The position numbers were made by a program, and so were the translations under genes. Source: JAICTV01 sp035634055 (GTDB lineage: Bacteria; Planctomycetota; Phycisphaerae; Tepidisphaerales; Tepidisphaeraceae). From it: a DNA stretch of 31,035 nucleotides. Below, piece by piece: positions 7,994 to 15,780 of this stretch (position 1 is the stretch's first letter; the number at the start of each line of letters is the position of its first letter). The notes beneath the pieces are model-generated. The model saw only the letters and a program-made list of their open reading frames with translations. It was not told the DNA's origin and did not search any database. Where the stretch lies: contig DASQDR010000194.1 in NCBI GenBank assembly GCA_035634055.1, positions 1-31,035 on the forward strand, read 5' to 3'.

Positions 7994-8963
7994 TCCCACC
8001 CACGGCGGTCCCACCATGCCGACCATCGTCATCATCGGCTCCCTCAACACCGACCTCATCTCCCGCGTCCGCGCGATGCCGCGCCCGGGTCAGACCATCC
8101 TCGGCGACGACTTTCTCACGCTGCCCGGCGGCAAGGGCGCGAACCAGGCGGTGGCGGCGGCGAAGCTCGCGGGGGCGGGGACGCGCGTTCACCTGGTCGG
8201 GCGGGTCGGGGCAGACGACTTCGGGAAGCGGCTGCTCGACGGGCTCGGCCGGCACGGCGTCGGGACGCGGCACGTCACCGTGACCGAGCGCGTCGCCAGC
8301 GGCGTCGCGACCATCCTGGTCGATCGCAAGGGGGAGAACTCCATCGTCGTAACGCCCGGCGCGAATGCGAAGCTGTCGCCGGCCGACCTGGACGCGGCCG
8401 AGACGCTGATTCGATCCGCGTCGGTCGTGGTGATGCAGTTGGAGATCCCGCGCCAGACGGTGCGGCACGCCATCGCGACGTGCCAGCGACTGGGCATCTA
8501 CACGATCCTGGATCCCGCGCCGGCGCCGGCGAAGGGGCTGCCGCGGGCGATGTTCGCCGTCGACCTGTTCACGCCCAACGAAAGCGAGGCCGAGGCCCTG
8601 CTGGGGATCACGCCGCGTTCGCGGGCGCATCGCAAGCGGACGATCGAGCCGAAGCAGATGGCGGGGGAGTTCCTGGCGCGGGGGGCGAAGGCGGTCGCGC
8701 TGAAGCTCGGCTCGCGCGGATCGGTGCTAATCGAGCGGGCGGGAGGCTTTCAAACGATCAGGCCGTTCAAGGTGAGGGTGACGGACACGACGGCGGCGGG
8801 GGACGCGTTCACCGGGGCGTTGGCCGTCGGGCGCGCGGAGGGGATGCCTCTGGTGGAGGCGATGCGCTTCGCTAACGCCGCCGGCGCGATCTGCTGCCAG
8901 TCGTTTGGCGCCCAGCCCGCGCTGCCGAGCCGAGAGGCGGTCGAGCGGCTGCTGCGGACGTAG
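7983..8963 (+). CDS. rbsK: Ribokinase (PfkB family)
   Basis: This 326-aa sugar kinase phosphorylates D-ribose at O5 to feed the pentose phosphate pathway. PfkB features are present: the N-terminal strand IVIIGSLNTD, the GGKGANQA motif, PNESEAEALLG, and the second PfkB signature with the catalytic Asp in TTAAGDAF. Length is near E. coli RbsK (309 aa). The first ATG overlaps the end of recQ by 11 nt and has GGAG and AAGG upstream, so translational coupling is likely. An ATG at 8016 would give a 315-aa form starting exactly at the family core and is a real alternative. Related kinases share these motifs, so ribose specificity is likely but not certain. Confidence 0.85.
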   Translation: MSRSPTHGGPTMPTIVIIGSLNTDLISRVRAMPRPGQTILGDDFLTLPGGKGANQAVAAAKLAGAGTRVHLVGRVGADDFGKRLLDGLGRHGVGTRHVTVTERVASGVATILVDRKGENSIVVTPGANAKLSPADLDAAETLIRSASVVVMQLEIPRQTVRHAIATCQRLGIYTILDPAPAPAKGLPRAMFAVDLFTPNESEAEALLGITPRSRAHRKRTIEPKQMAGEFLARGAKAVALKLGSRGSVLIERAGGFQTIRPFKVRVTDTTAAGDAFTGALAVGRAEGMPLVEAMRFANAAGAICCQSFGAQPALPSREAVERLLRT

Positions 8964-9005
8964 GTGAACCGGCCCCGAAGGGGGAAGCCCTGGGACCGGT
9001 GCGCG

Positions 9006-9107
9006 TTAGCCGCGGAACGGTCGGCTGGGGAACCGACCGGCCCGCACGCGAACGGCGGCCGGCCGGAACAGCGACCGAGCGAGCATCTCCAGCAACAGCG
9101 TGATCAT
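9006..9107 (-). CDS. Possible 33-aa small protein
   Basis: A short frame opens MITLLLEMLARSLF and ends with an arginine-rich tail. A well-placed GGAG stands 6 nt before the ATG. It would encode an amphipathic or hydrophobic helix followed by a basic segment. It lies beyond the terminator of the ammonium transporter operon and opposite the ribokinase 3' region. It may be chance in such GC-rich DNA. The rest of the 8964-9303 gap holds the terminator and nothing else recognised. Confidence 0.25.
   Translation of the reverse strand: MITLLLEMLARSLFRPAAVRVRAGRFPSRPFRG
9018..9039 (+). terminator. Weak hairpin after ribokinase
   Basis: CGGTCGG (9018-9024) pairs with CCGACCG (9033-9039) across an 8-nt loop, about 55 nt after the ribokinase stop. 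There is no U-tract. Confidence 0.25.
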
Positions 9108-9198
9108 GCCAAACTCCGTTCCGCGTCGGCGGGAGCAACCCATTCGCTCCGCGCCGTCGATTGTAGGCTGGCAATCGGCGGGCCAGCGGGCGAGCGAG

Positions 9199-9234
9199 AA
9201 AAAAGAGGTGGCGGCACCGGTGTGCCGCCACCTC
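9199..9234 (-). terminator. Rho-independent terminator of the ammonium transporter operon
   Basis: GAGGTGGCGGCAC and its exact complement form a 13-bp stem with a 4-nt loop (9205-9234). On the minus strand it is followed directly by six Ts (9199-9204). It lies 70 nt after the stop of the first amt gene. It is the strongest terminator in the window. Confidence 0.9.
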
Positions 9235-9303
9235 AGATAAGTTCTGCCTGTCACCGCAACGCCGCGGCCGGCCGATCCGGTCGAGCGGCAGGGGCGGGGG
9301 CGG

Positions 9304-10905
9304 CTAGTGGGCCGTCCCGGGCGCGCCGACGGCCGCGGTGCCGCGGGCGTCGGGGTGGCCCTCGGCGGTGTCGGCGGCGCCGGCGAACATGTCGTCCTCC
9401 AGGTGGTACCCGCGCTCACCGTGCAGCGAGAGATCCAGCCCGGTGAACTCCTGTTCCTCGGTCGCGCGCAGCCCGATCGTCTTGTGAATGATCAGGGCGA
9501 TGATGAACGTCAGCACGAAGGCGAAGACCGCGCACACGCCGACGCCGATGAGCTGGTTCACGAACTGCCCCATACCGCCCGGCACGGGTCGGACGGCGAA
9601 GATACCGACCAGCAGCGCGCCGACCGCGCCGCCGATGCCGTGCACGCCGAAGGCGTCCAGCGAGTCGTCATACTTGAAGACGTTCTTCAGCCGGCAGCCG
9701 CCGTAGCAGACGATGCCACCGATCCCGCCAATCACGATCGCGCTCCAGGGCAGCACGTGCCCGGCGCACGGGGTGATGACGACCAGCCCGGCGACCATGC
9801 CGGACGCGAAGCCGAGGATGGTCGGCTTACCCTGGTGCATCCACTCCGCGAGCATCCACGCCGTTGCGGCGGCGGCGGCGGCGACCTGCGTGTTTGTGAA
9901 CGCCAGCGCGGCGACGGTGCCGGCGACCGGCAGCTCGGCGCCCGGGATGGCGACGGCCGAGCCGGCGTTGAACCCGAACCACCCGAACCACAGCAGCCCC
10001 GCGCCGATCAGCGTCAGGCCGAGCGAGTGCGGCGGCATTGCAACGCGCCCGTACCCGCGGCGCGGCCCGATCACCAGGCAGACCGCCAGCGCGCTGACCC
10101 CCGCCAGCACGTGCACGACCGTCCCGCCCGCGAAATCCATCACGCCCTTCTGGAACAGCCACCCGTTCACGTTCCACACCCAGTGGGCGACCGGGCAGTA
10201 GACGATGGTTGACCAGATGATCATGAACAGCACGAACGGGCCGAAGCGGATACGCTCGGCCACCGCGCCGACGATCAGCGCGGGGGTGATGATGGCGAAC
10301 TTCCCCTGGAACATGACGAACGCCATTTCCGGCACGCCGGTCGAGACCGCGCCGACGGTGTCGCCGGAGGTGAGCATCCGCCCCCAGTCGCTGTTGAACG
10401 CCTTGAGGAACAGCAGGCTCGGGTCGAACGACAGCAGGCTGATGATCGCGTCGCCGGCGGCGGGGTTGGTGCCCAGGCTGATGAGCGACGTCTCGGGGGT
10501 GACGACGTTGAACGCCAGCGCGTAGCCGACGATGATCCAGTGCAGCCCGATCACGCCGATGGCGACCATGCAGCACAGGAACATGTTCAGCACGTTCTTG
10601 GCGCGCACCATGCCGCCGTAGAACAGCGCGAGCCCCGGGACCATGAACAGCACCAGCGCGCTGGAGACGAGCATCCAGGCGGTGGAGCCGGTGTCGATCT
10701 TCGAGAGCCACGGCGGGGTGGCAGCGGCGGCGGCGTCGGCGGCGGGCTGCGTGGTCGCCGTCACCGCGTTGGTCGCGGGGGCGGCCTCCTGCGCGCTCGC
10801 GCCGTCCGGCGCCAGCATCAGCGCGAGCACGGCGGCGAAGGCGAAGAGGATGAACGGTAACACGGACCTGACGCGCTGCGTGGGCGCGCCCAAGGGGGGC
10901 AGCAT
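9304..10905 (-). CDS. amt: Ammonium transporter (Amt), copy 1
   Basis: A 533-aa inner-membrane Amt/MEP/Rh family channel. An N-terminal signal-like segment (LPFILFAFAAVLALML, then a GASAQ cleavage-type site) is followed by an Ala/Thr-rich periplasmic linker and about eleven membrane helices. The conserved pore histidines are His265 (VVHVLAGV) and His422 (FGVHGIGG). DFAGGTVVH and WFGWFGFNAGS are family landmarks. The soluble C-terminal tail, where PII normally docks, contains EEQEFTGLDLSLHGERGY. The start MLPPLGAPT has GGAGG 6-8 nt upstream; longer readings would run into the PII gene. It lies 61 nt after a PII gene on the same strand, the classical glnK-amt order, and is last in the operon before the terminator. 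Confidence 0.93.
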   Translation of the reverse strand: MLPPLGAPTQRVRSVLPFILFAFAAVLALMLAPDGASAQEAAPATNAVTATTQPAADAAAAATPPWLSKIDTGSTAWMLVSSALVLFMVPGLALFYGGMVRAKNVLNMFLCCMVAIGVIGLHWIIVGYALAFNVVTPETSLISLGTNPAAGDAIISLLSFDPSLLFLKAFNSDWGRMLTSGDTVGAVSTGVPEMAFVMFQGKFAIITPALIVGAVAERIRFGPFVLFMIIWSTIVYCPVAHWVWNVNGWLFQKGVMDFAGGTVVHVLAGVSALAVCLVIGPRRGYGRVAMPPHSLGLTLIGAGLLWFGWFGFNAGSAVAIPGAELPVAGTVAALAFTNTQVAAAAAATAWMLAEWMHQGKPTILGFASGMVAGLVVITPCAGHVLPWSAIVIGGIGGIVCYGGCRLKNVFKYDDSLDAFGVHGIGGAVGALLVGIFAVRPVPGGMGQFVNQLIGVGVCAVFAFVLTFIIALIIHKTIGLRATEEQEFTGLDLSLHGERGYHLEDDMFAGAADTAEGHPDARGTAAVGAPGTAH

Positions 10906-10928
10906 GAGGGGCCTCCAAGTTGGCGGTT

Positions 10929-10960
10929 GAGAAACGGCCGAGAAAACGGGTGAGAAACGG
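10929..10960. repeat. Three helically phased GAGAAACGG repeats
   Basis: GAGAAACGG (10929-10937), GAGAAAACGG (10940-10949) and GAGAAACGG (10952-10960) repeat every 11-12 bp, about one helical turn, in the gap between the PII gene and amt. They could be regulator sites or an mRNA element. Confidence 0.5.
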
Positions 10961-10966
10961 TTTGCG

Positions 10967-11305
10967 TTACAGTGCTTTTTCGTTGCGATCGCCGGTGCGG
11001 ATGCGGACGACTTCCGTGACGGGGTAGACGAAGATCTTGCCGTCGCCCACCTCGCCGGTGCGCGCCGCCTCGATGATGGCATCGACGACCCGCTCGGTCT
11101 CCTCGGTCTTGCAGCAGATCTTCAACTGCACCTTCGGCACGAAGCCGACGTCCATCTTCGCGCCGCGATAGCGCTCGGTGTGCCCGGCCTGCCGGCCGTA
11201 GCCCTTCACCTCGACGGCGGTCGCGCCCAGGATCCCGATCTTCGCCAGCGCCGCCTTCACGGCGTCGAGCTTCTGCGGCTTGATCACGGCTTCAATCATC
11301 TGCAT
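10967..11305 (-). CDS. glnK: Nitrogen regulatory protein PII (GlnB/GlnK), copy 1
   Basis: A 112-aa PII signal protein of standard length that would form a trimer sensing ATP/ADP and 2-oxoglutarate and gate the adjacent Amt. Family landmarks are the opening IEAVIKPQKLDAVK, the T-loop KGYGRQAGHTERYRGA, GKIFVYPV and IRTG. The T-loop is unusual: position 51, the Tyr uridylylated by GlnD in proteobacteria, is Met (RGAKMD), and position 49 is Ala. Gln39, the MgATP/2-oxoglutarate ligand, is kept. A Cys-Cys pair (KICCK) is also atypical. GGAGG 6 nt before the ATG supports the start. Pairing with amt favours GlnK over GlnB. Confidence 0.93.
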   Translation of the reverse strand: MQMIEAVIKPQKLDAVKAALAKIGILGATAVEVKGYGRQAGHTERYRGAKMDVGFVPKVQLKICCKTEETERVVDAIIEAARTGEVGDGKIFVYPVTEVVRIRTGDRNEKAL

Positions 11306-11421
11306 GGGGAGCCTCCTTCGGGGGGCAATTCGGGGGACGGGAATGGGGAATCGCGGCTAACATGTAAGCAATTTCGCCGACACTTCAACTTCCGCCCTCG
11401 TCTCCGACAGCCGTCAACGCG

Positions 11422-11661
11422 TCAGGGCTGCGCTTCGATGAAGAGGTCGGCCTTGTGGTTGGAGACGTAGACCTTGAAGTCGCGGAACAGCAGCGCCTTG
11501 AAGACGTCGTCCCACGGGAACGCGCGGGTGTGGAACACCTTGATCTTGTAGCCGGACATGAAATCCGTGACGCTGCCGGTGTCGCCGATCAGGTACGCGA
11601 GCTCTTCGCTCAGGTCGATCGTGGGATCGAGGACCGGCGGGATCTTCTTCTTGTCGCTCAT
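11422..11661 (-). CDS. Small conserved-looking hypothetical protein
   Basis: A 79-aa soluble protein of no family I recognise. It opens MSDKKKIPPVLDPTIDL and contains a globular-looking core (LAYLIGDTGSV, KVFHTRAFPWDDVFKALLF, DFKVYVSNHKADLFIE) with mixed strands and helices and no membrane segment. An ATG three codons upstream is an alternative start; the chosen one has GAGAG before it. It sits 73 nt after the SLC13-like transporter and about 115 nt before the first PII gene, all on the minus strand, so it is likely transcribed with the nitrogen block. Its composition is less GC-forced than random frames here, which supports it being real. Confidence 0.65.
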   Translation of the reverse strand: MSDKKKIPPVLDPTIDLSEELAYLIGDTGSVTDFMSGYKIKVFHTRAFPWDDVFKALLFRDFKVYVSNHKADLFIEAQP

Positions 11662-11734
11662 GACACACACTCTCTCGCGTGCACCTGCACGCGCGCTGCG
11701 CGGCCGCGCGCACGCGTGCGGACGAACGCTTTCG

Positions 11735-13366
11735 TCAATGCCCGCCGCGGCCCGGCGGCGGCAGGTGGGGCATGATGCCCGACTGAAGGTACAGCAGCAC
11801 GCTGGCGATGATCATCGAGGCGATGCTGACCACGAACCCGATCTTGAACCACGTGCCGAACGGGATCGTCCCGTGCCCGCGCTTCTCCAGCACGCCCAGG
11901 GCGATGATGTTGGCCGTGCTGCCGATCACCGTCATGTTCCCCATGAACGTCCCGCCGAACAGCATCATCCAGTAGATGGATGCCGGGTACGATGCCGGCG
12001 CGGCGGCGACGCGCACGTCGTGGATCACCGGCATGAACGTCGCCACCGCCAGCACGTTGTCCAGGAACGCGCTGAGCCAGCCGGTGGACCACCCGACGAT
12101 CTGGATGAGCAGCGCCTGGTTCCCGCCGGTGACGGCAATCAGGCGTTCGGCGACGACGCTGGTGACGCGCGTGTGCTCCAGCGTGCCGACGGAGGCGAAG
12201 AGCATCATGAAGAAGCTCAGCGTCCACCAGTCCACGCGGCGCTCCACCAGTTGCCGGGCGTGCTGCCCGCGGATGAGCAGCACGATGCTCCCCATCAGCA
12301 GGGCCGCGCCAACCATCATGGTCCCTTCCTTGAGCGGCTTGCCCTGGGGGTCGAACAGCAGGCCGAGCCAGCGCTCGCTCAGCCCGTGCGTTACCAGGAG
12401 CAGCAGGGTGGCGACGAAGATGGTCCAGCAGATGCGGCGCTGGCGGCGGTCGGATTCCGACAGTGCCTCGGGAGCGGGATCGTGATGCGTGATCGCCGAG
12501 GCGGCCTCTGACGCGCCGGCCGATTCGTCGCCGTCGAACGGGTCCGCCTCCCAAGGGGTCTCGGGCGTCTCGTGCAACGCGGCGCCCGCGCCGACCAGCG
12601 CCGGCTGGGGTTGCTGCCGTCGCGCGACCACCGCGGCCAGCCGCTGCTTTGATTCCTGCTCAGCGTGCACCGCCGCCCTTAGCTGCATGAAGGCATCGGC
12701 GAACCACCAGCGGCAGATCAGGTACGTGGCGACGTTCACCACCAGGGCGATCGGCGCAGACCAGCGCAGGAATTCCAGGAAGCTGAAGCCGGCGTCGAAG
12801 GCGATCATCACCCCGATCGGGTTGCCGATCGACGAGCAGGCCGAGCCGATGTTGGTCGAGAAGACCAGCATCAGCACGAACGGCGTCGGCGCCAGCCGGT
12901 ACTTGCTGGTCAGGTGCAGCATCGTCCCGGTCATGAACAGGATGCTCGTCACCTCGTCCACCACGGCGGCAGAGACGGTGGCGAGCACCATCATCACGAG
13001 GATCAGCGTGTCCGGCCGCGGGCCGACCACGCGCACAATCGTGTTGACGATCCCCTCGAAGAACTGGTTCTCCTCCAGGAAGCCGATCACCAGGAACATG
13101 CCGACCAGGAAGATGATGACCCGAAGGTTGGCCGACTCGGTGAACTGCTGCACGGTCAGCAGGCTGGTCCCCAGCAGCACGGCGATGCCGCCGAAGGCAA
13201 ATGCCAGGCGGAAGTCGCCGAACAGCAGCGTGCCGTAGATGAAGGTGGAGAAGACGACGATGCTGGCGACCTGCGGCCCGTTGAAGTTCACGTTCACCAG
13301 TCGCAGCGCCAGCAGGGCGACGAGGGTGCCGATCACCAGTGCGAAGAATGCGGGAACCTTGTTCAT
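11735..13366 (-). CDS. SLC13/ArsB/NhaD-type ion transporter
   Basis: A 543-aa integral membrane protein with about 11-12 helices in two inverted halves. Each half carries a family-type re-entrant motif: STNIGSACSSIGNPIGV (170-186) with VVDEVTS before it (135-141), and LDNVLAVATFMPVI plus GGTFMGNMTVIGSTANI in the second half. These resemble the ion-transporter superfamily that holds ArsB, NhaD Na+/H+ antiporters, the P protein and SLC13 carriers. A long hydrophilic loop (about 222-325, rich in Ala, Glu and His) separates the halves. The substrate cannot be decided; Na+/H+ exchange or anion transport are both possible. No good Shine-Dalgarno was found at the chosen ATG; an upstream extension of 36 residues looks non-coding. 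Confidence 0.8.
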   Translation of the reverse strand: MNKVPAFFALVIGTLVALLALRLVNVNFNGPQVASIVVFSTFIYGTLLFGDFRLAFAFGGIAVLLGTSLLTVQQFTESANLRVIIFLVGMFLVIGFLEENQFFEGIVNTIVRVVGPRPDTLILVMMVLATVSAAVVDEVTSILFMTGTMLHLTSKYRLAPTPFVLMLVFSTNIGSACSSIGNPIGVMIAFDAGFSFLEFLRWSAPIALVVNVATYLICRWWFADAFMQLRAAVHAEQESKQRLAAVVARRQQPQPALVGAGAALHETPETPWEADPFDGDESAGASEAASAITHHDPAPEALSESDRRQRRICWTIFVATLLLLVTHGLSERWLGLLFDPQGKPLKEGTMMVGAALLMGSIVLLIRGQHARQLVERRVDWWTLSFFMMLFASVGTLEHTRVTSVVAERLIAVTGGNQALLIQIVGWSTGWLSAFLDNVLAVATFMPVIHDVRVAAAPASYPASIYWMMLFGGTFMGNMTVIGSTANIIALGVLEKRGHGTIPFGTWFKIGFVVSIASMIIASVLLYLQSGIMPHLPPPGRGGH

Positions 13367-13422
13367 GCGAATGCGCGTTCGCGGTGAAGGTGGATCGGAC
13401 GGTTGGAATTTGGTCTGACGAC

Positions 13423-13458
13423 ACGGACGGGCCGCTCGCGAGGAAGCCGCCCGTCCGT
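13423..13458 (-). terminator. 10-bp stem hairpin between amt copy 2 and the transporter
   Basis: ACGGACGGGC (13423-13432) and GCCCGTCCGT (13449-13458) are exact complements with a 16-nt loop, 35 nt after the amt2 stop. There is no U-tract on the minus strand, so it may attenuate rather than end transcription, or protect the mRNA 3' end. Confidence 0.5.
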
Positions 13459-13492
13459 TGTTCGTCTGTGCCAAGGCGGCTGCGAGGGCTGC

Positions 13493-15037
13493 CTAGGCGG
13501 TTGCGGGATAGCCCGCGGGGACCGGCGAGGCCGAGCTCGTGCCAGGCGGCGTGGGGACCGGCGTGCCGCCGATCGGGTCGCCGGCGAAGCCCGGGTAGGC
13601 TTCCATGCCGTGCTCGCCGATGTCGAGCCCTTCGATCTCCTCTTCCGCCGACACGCGGATGCCGAAGGCCACCTTCAGCACGCCCCAGAAGATCATCGAG
13701 GCGGAGAAGGCGGTCACGCCGACCACCGCGATGCCGATCAACTGCGAGACGAGCTGCGCCGTCCCGCCGCCGTAGAACAGCCCCGGCTTGCAATAGGCTT
13801 CCATGGCGTAGGCCTTGATCACGTCCGGCGAGGCGAAGAGCGCCACGCAGATCGTGCCGAAGGTCCCGCCCACCAGGTGGACCGAGAGCGCGCCGACCGG
13901 GTCATCCAGCTTGACCTTGTCGAAGAACAGCACCGAGAAGACGACCAGCGCGCCCGCGATGGCGCCGATGGCGGCGGCGGCGGGGATCGTGACCACCGCG
14001 CACGGGGCGGTGACCGCGACCAGGCCGGCCAGGCAGCCGTTGAGGATCATGCTGAAGTCCGGCTTGCCGAGCACCAGCCATGCCGTGACGGTGGCGGCGA
14101 CCGAGCCGAAGGCGGCGGCGGTGTTGGTGGTGATGGCGATGTGGCCGATCTGGAGGTTGGCCGTCATCGTCGAGCCCGGGTTGAACCCGAACCACCCGAG
14201 CCACAGCACGAAGCAGCCGATGGCAGCCAGTGCCATGCTGTGACCGGGGATCGGAGTGACCGAGCCATCCTTGTTGTACTTGCCGATGCGCGCCCCGAGC
14301 ATGATCACGCCCGCCAGCGCCGCCCACCCGCCGACCGAGTGCACCACGGTGGAGCCCGCGAAGTCGTGGAACGGCGTGCTCAGCGTCGCGAGCCAGCCGC
14401 CGCCCCAGATCCAGTGCCCGGTGACCGGGTAGACGATCATGACCAGCAGGAAGCTAAAGATCATGAACATCCCGAACTTCACCCGCTCGGCTACGGCGCC
14501 CGACACGATGGTTGCGGCGGTGCCGGCAAAGACGAGCTGGAAGAAGAACTTCACGCTCTCCGGAACCGCCGCCCAGCTCAGGCCGGGGTAGAGGTCGGCG
14601 GTCCCGGGCATCAGGCTCGGCAGAAAGCCGGTCATCCCTACCCACTTGGTGACGGCGATCTTGCCCTCGGCGTCAGGCGCGCCGCCGAACATCATCCCGA
14701 AGCCGGCGACCCAGAACGCGATCGCGCTGATGCCGAAGACGATGAAGTTCTTGGCCAGGATGTTGACCGCATTCTTCCGCCGGCACAGCCCCGCCTCCAG
14801 GGTGCAGAAGCCGAGGTTCATGAAGAAGACCAACATGCCGGCGATCAACACCCAGACGGTGTTGGCGACGACCTGCATGTCCGCCACCTTCGCCAAGGCG
14901 TCGGCGACGGTCGGCGCAGGGGCGGCGGCGGCGGCGGCGGCGGCGGCGTCCTGCGCCAGCGCAAGCGCGGGCGCCGCCAGTAGCGCCGCGGCGGCGGGGA
15001 GAAGCGTCCGAAGCGATTTGAAGGGTGGTGCGAACAT
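13493..15037 (-). CDS. amt: Ammonium transporter (Amt), copy 2
   Basis: A 514-aa Amt family channel, clearly diverged from copy 1. A signal peptide (LLPAAAALLAAPALALAQ) precedes an Ala-rich linker encoded by a (GGC)9 tract at 14921-14948. About eleven membrane helices follow. The twin pore histidines are His233 (VVHSVGG) and His387 (LSVHLVGG). LGFCTLEAGLCRRKN, WLGWFGFNPGS and the tail EEEIEGLDIGEHGMEAYPGF are family landmarks; the tail ends in a Pro/Thr/Ser-rich extension. GGAGG stands 11 nt before the ATG. It follows the second PII gene by 131 nt, again in glnK-amt order. Having two diverged transporters suggests different affinity or regulation (inference). Confidence 0.93.
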   Translation of the reverse strand: MFAPPFKSLRTLLPAAAALLAAPALALAQDAAAAAAAAAPAPTVADALAKVADMQVVANTVWVLIAGMLVFFMNLGFCTLEAGLCRRKNAVNILAKNFIVFGISAIAFWVAGFGMMFGGAPDAEGKIAVTKWVGMTGFLPSLMPGTADLYPGLSWAAVPESVKFFFQLVFAGTAATIVSGAVAERVKFGMFMIFSFLLVMIVYPVTGHWIWGGGWLATLSTPFHDFAGSTVVHSVGGWAALAGVIMLGARIGKYNKDGSVTPIPGHSMALAAIGCFVLWLGWFGFNPGSTMTANLQIGHIAITTNTAAAFGSVAATVTAWLVLGKPDFSMILNGCLAGLVAVTAPCAVVTIPAAAAIGAIAGALVVFSVLFFDKVKLDDPVGALSVHLVGGTFGTICVALFASPDVIKAYAMEAYCKPGLFYGGGTAQLVSQLIGIAVVGVTAFSASMIFWGVLKVAFGIRVSAEEEIEGLDIGEHGMEAYPGFAGDPIGGTPVPTPPGTSSASPVPAGYPATA

Positions 15038-15168
15038 ACGCTGGTGTTCCTCCGCGCGACGATGCGCGCAGTTTCTCTGTTGGCGCGGCGGCGGGGGTCG
15101 CGGCCGCGCCGGACTCTGGGACGCCGGGTTGACTTAAGGAGCCGTCGGCCGACGCGGCCGAGCGGCGC

Positions 15169-15507
15169 TCACAACGCTTGCTCGTTCTTCTCGCCGGTGC
15201 GGATGCGCGTCACCTCGGCGACCGGGTAGACGAAGATCTTGCCGTCGCCCACCTCGCCGGTCCGCGCCGCCTCCACGACGGCGTTGACCGCCTTGGTGGT
15301 CTCGTCTGACTTGCAGCAGATTTTCAAGAGCACCTTGGGGACGAAGCCGACATCCATCTTGGCGCCGCGGTACCGCTCGGTGTGCCCCATCTGCCGCCCG
15401 TACCCTTTGCACTCCACGGCGGTGACGCCGAGGATGCCGAGCTTGGCCAGCGACGTCTTCACGGCGTCGAGCTTGTGCGGTTTGATCACCGCCTCGATCA
15501 TCTGCAT
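15169..15507 (-). CDS. glnK: Nitrogen regulatory protein PII (GlnB/GlnK), copy 2
   Basis: A 112-aa PII protein about 80% identical by eye to copy 1. It has the same T-loop with Met at position 51 (RGAKMD) and the same Cys-Cys pair (KICCK), plus GKIFVYPV and IRTGEKNEQAL at the end. It would sense energy and 2-oxoglutarate status and bind the adjacent Amt. An upstream in-frame extension of 70 codons lacks family similarity and is left out; AGAGG stands about 8 nt before the chosen ATG. It is the first gene of the minus-strand nitrogen block, with a sigma-54-type promoter about 100 nt upstream. Confidence 0.93.
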   Translation of the reverse strand: MQMIEAVIKPHKLDAVKTSLAKLGILGVTAVECKGYGRQMGHTERYRGAKMDVGFVPKVLLKICCKSDETTKAVNAVVEAARTGEVGDGKIFVYPVAEVTRIRTGEKNEQAL

Positions 15508-15603
15508 GTGTGAACCTCTCGGCACCCCGATGACTACTGCCGCGACGTGAGCGAACGACCGCCGCCTGCCTGCCCAATGGCTGAACTCACTCCGCTCGGC
15601 CTT

Positions 15604-15619
15604 AACAACGGGTGTGCCA
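15604..15619 (-). promoter_or_regulatory. Candidate sigma-54 (-24/-12) promoter of the nitrogen block
   Basis: The minus strand reads TGGCACACCCGTTGTT. The -24 part TGGCAC is a perfect match, the spacing is correct, and the -12 part TTGTT differs from TTGCT/TTGCA at the C. It lies about 97 nt upstream of the second PII start. RpoN promoters commonly drive glnK-amt under nitrogen limitation. No clear NtrC site was found upstream. Confidence 0.5.
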
Positions 15620-15780
15620 CGGCTGGAGCGCGCGCGCCGATTTGGCGGAAGTGTCGGAGCTAGCGGCAGATAGGCGTGCGTTCCCGTTGCCGCCAACGCG
15701 CCTGACTTTCTCAACATTTGCAGGCGGACGCGCAGTTATCGGGCAGGGCGTATCGGGCGTGTAGCGCGGTGCGCAGTTGT

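Noticed and set aside
5762..8059. 765-codon minus-strand frame opposite recQ
   Set aside because: Shadow frame: arginine/leucine/valine-rich with no motif, while the plus strand encodes a complete RecQ.
11306..11421. Second sigma-54 promoter before PII copy 1
   Set aside because: The nearest GG...GC pair (CGGCGAAATTGCT) has 7-nt instead of the required 10-nt spacing.
14921..14948. (GGC)9 tract in amt copy 2 as a phase-variation switch
   Set aside because: Unit changes stay in frame and only alter an Ala-rich linker after the signal peptide, so on/off switching is not expected.
15038..15168. Separate sigma-54 promoter for amt copy 2
   Set aside because: No GG-N10-GC motif with adequate flanks was found in the gap, so amt2 probably depends on the PII promoter.
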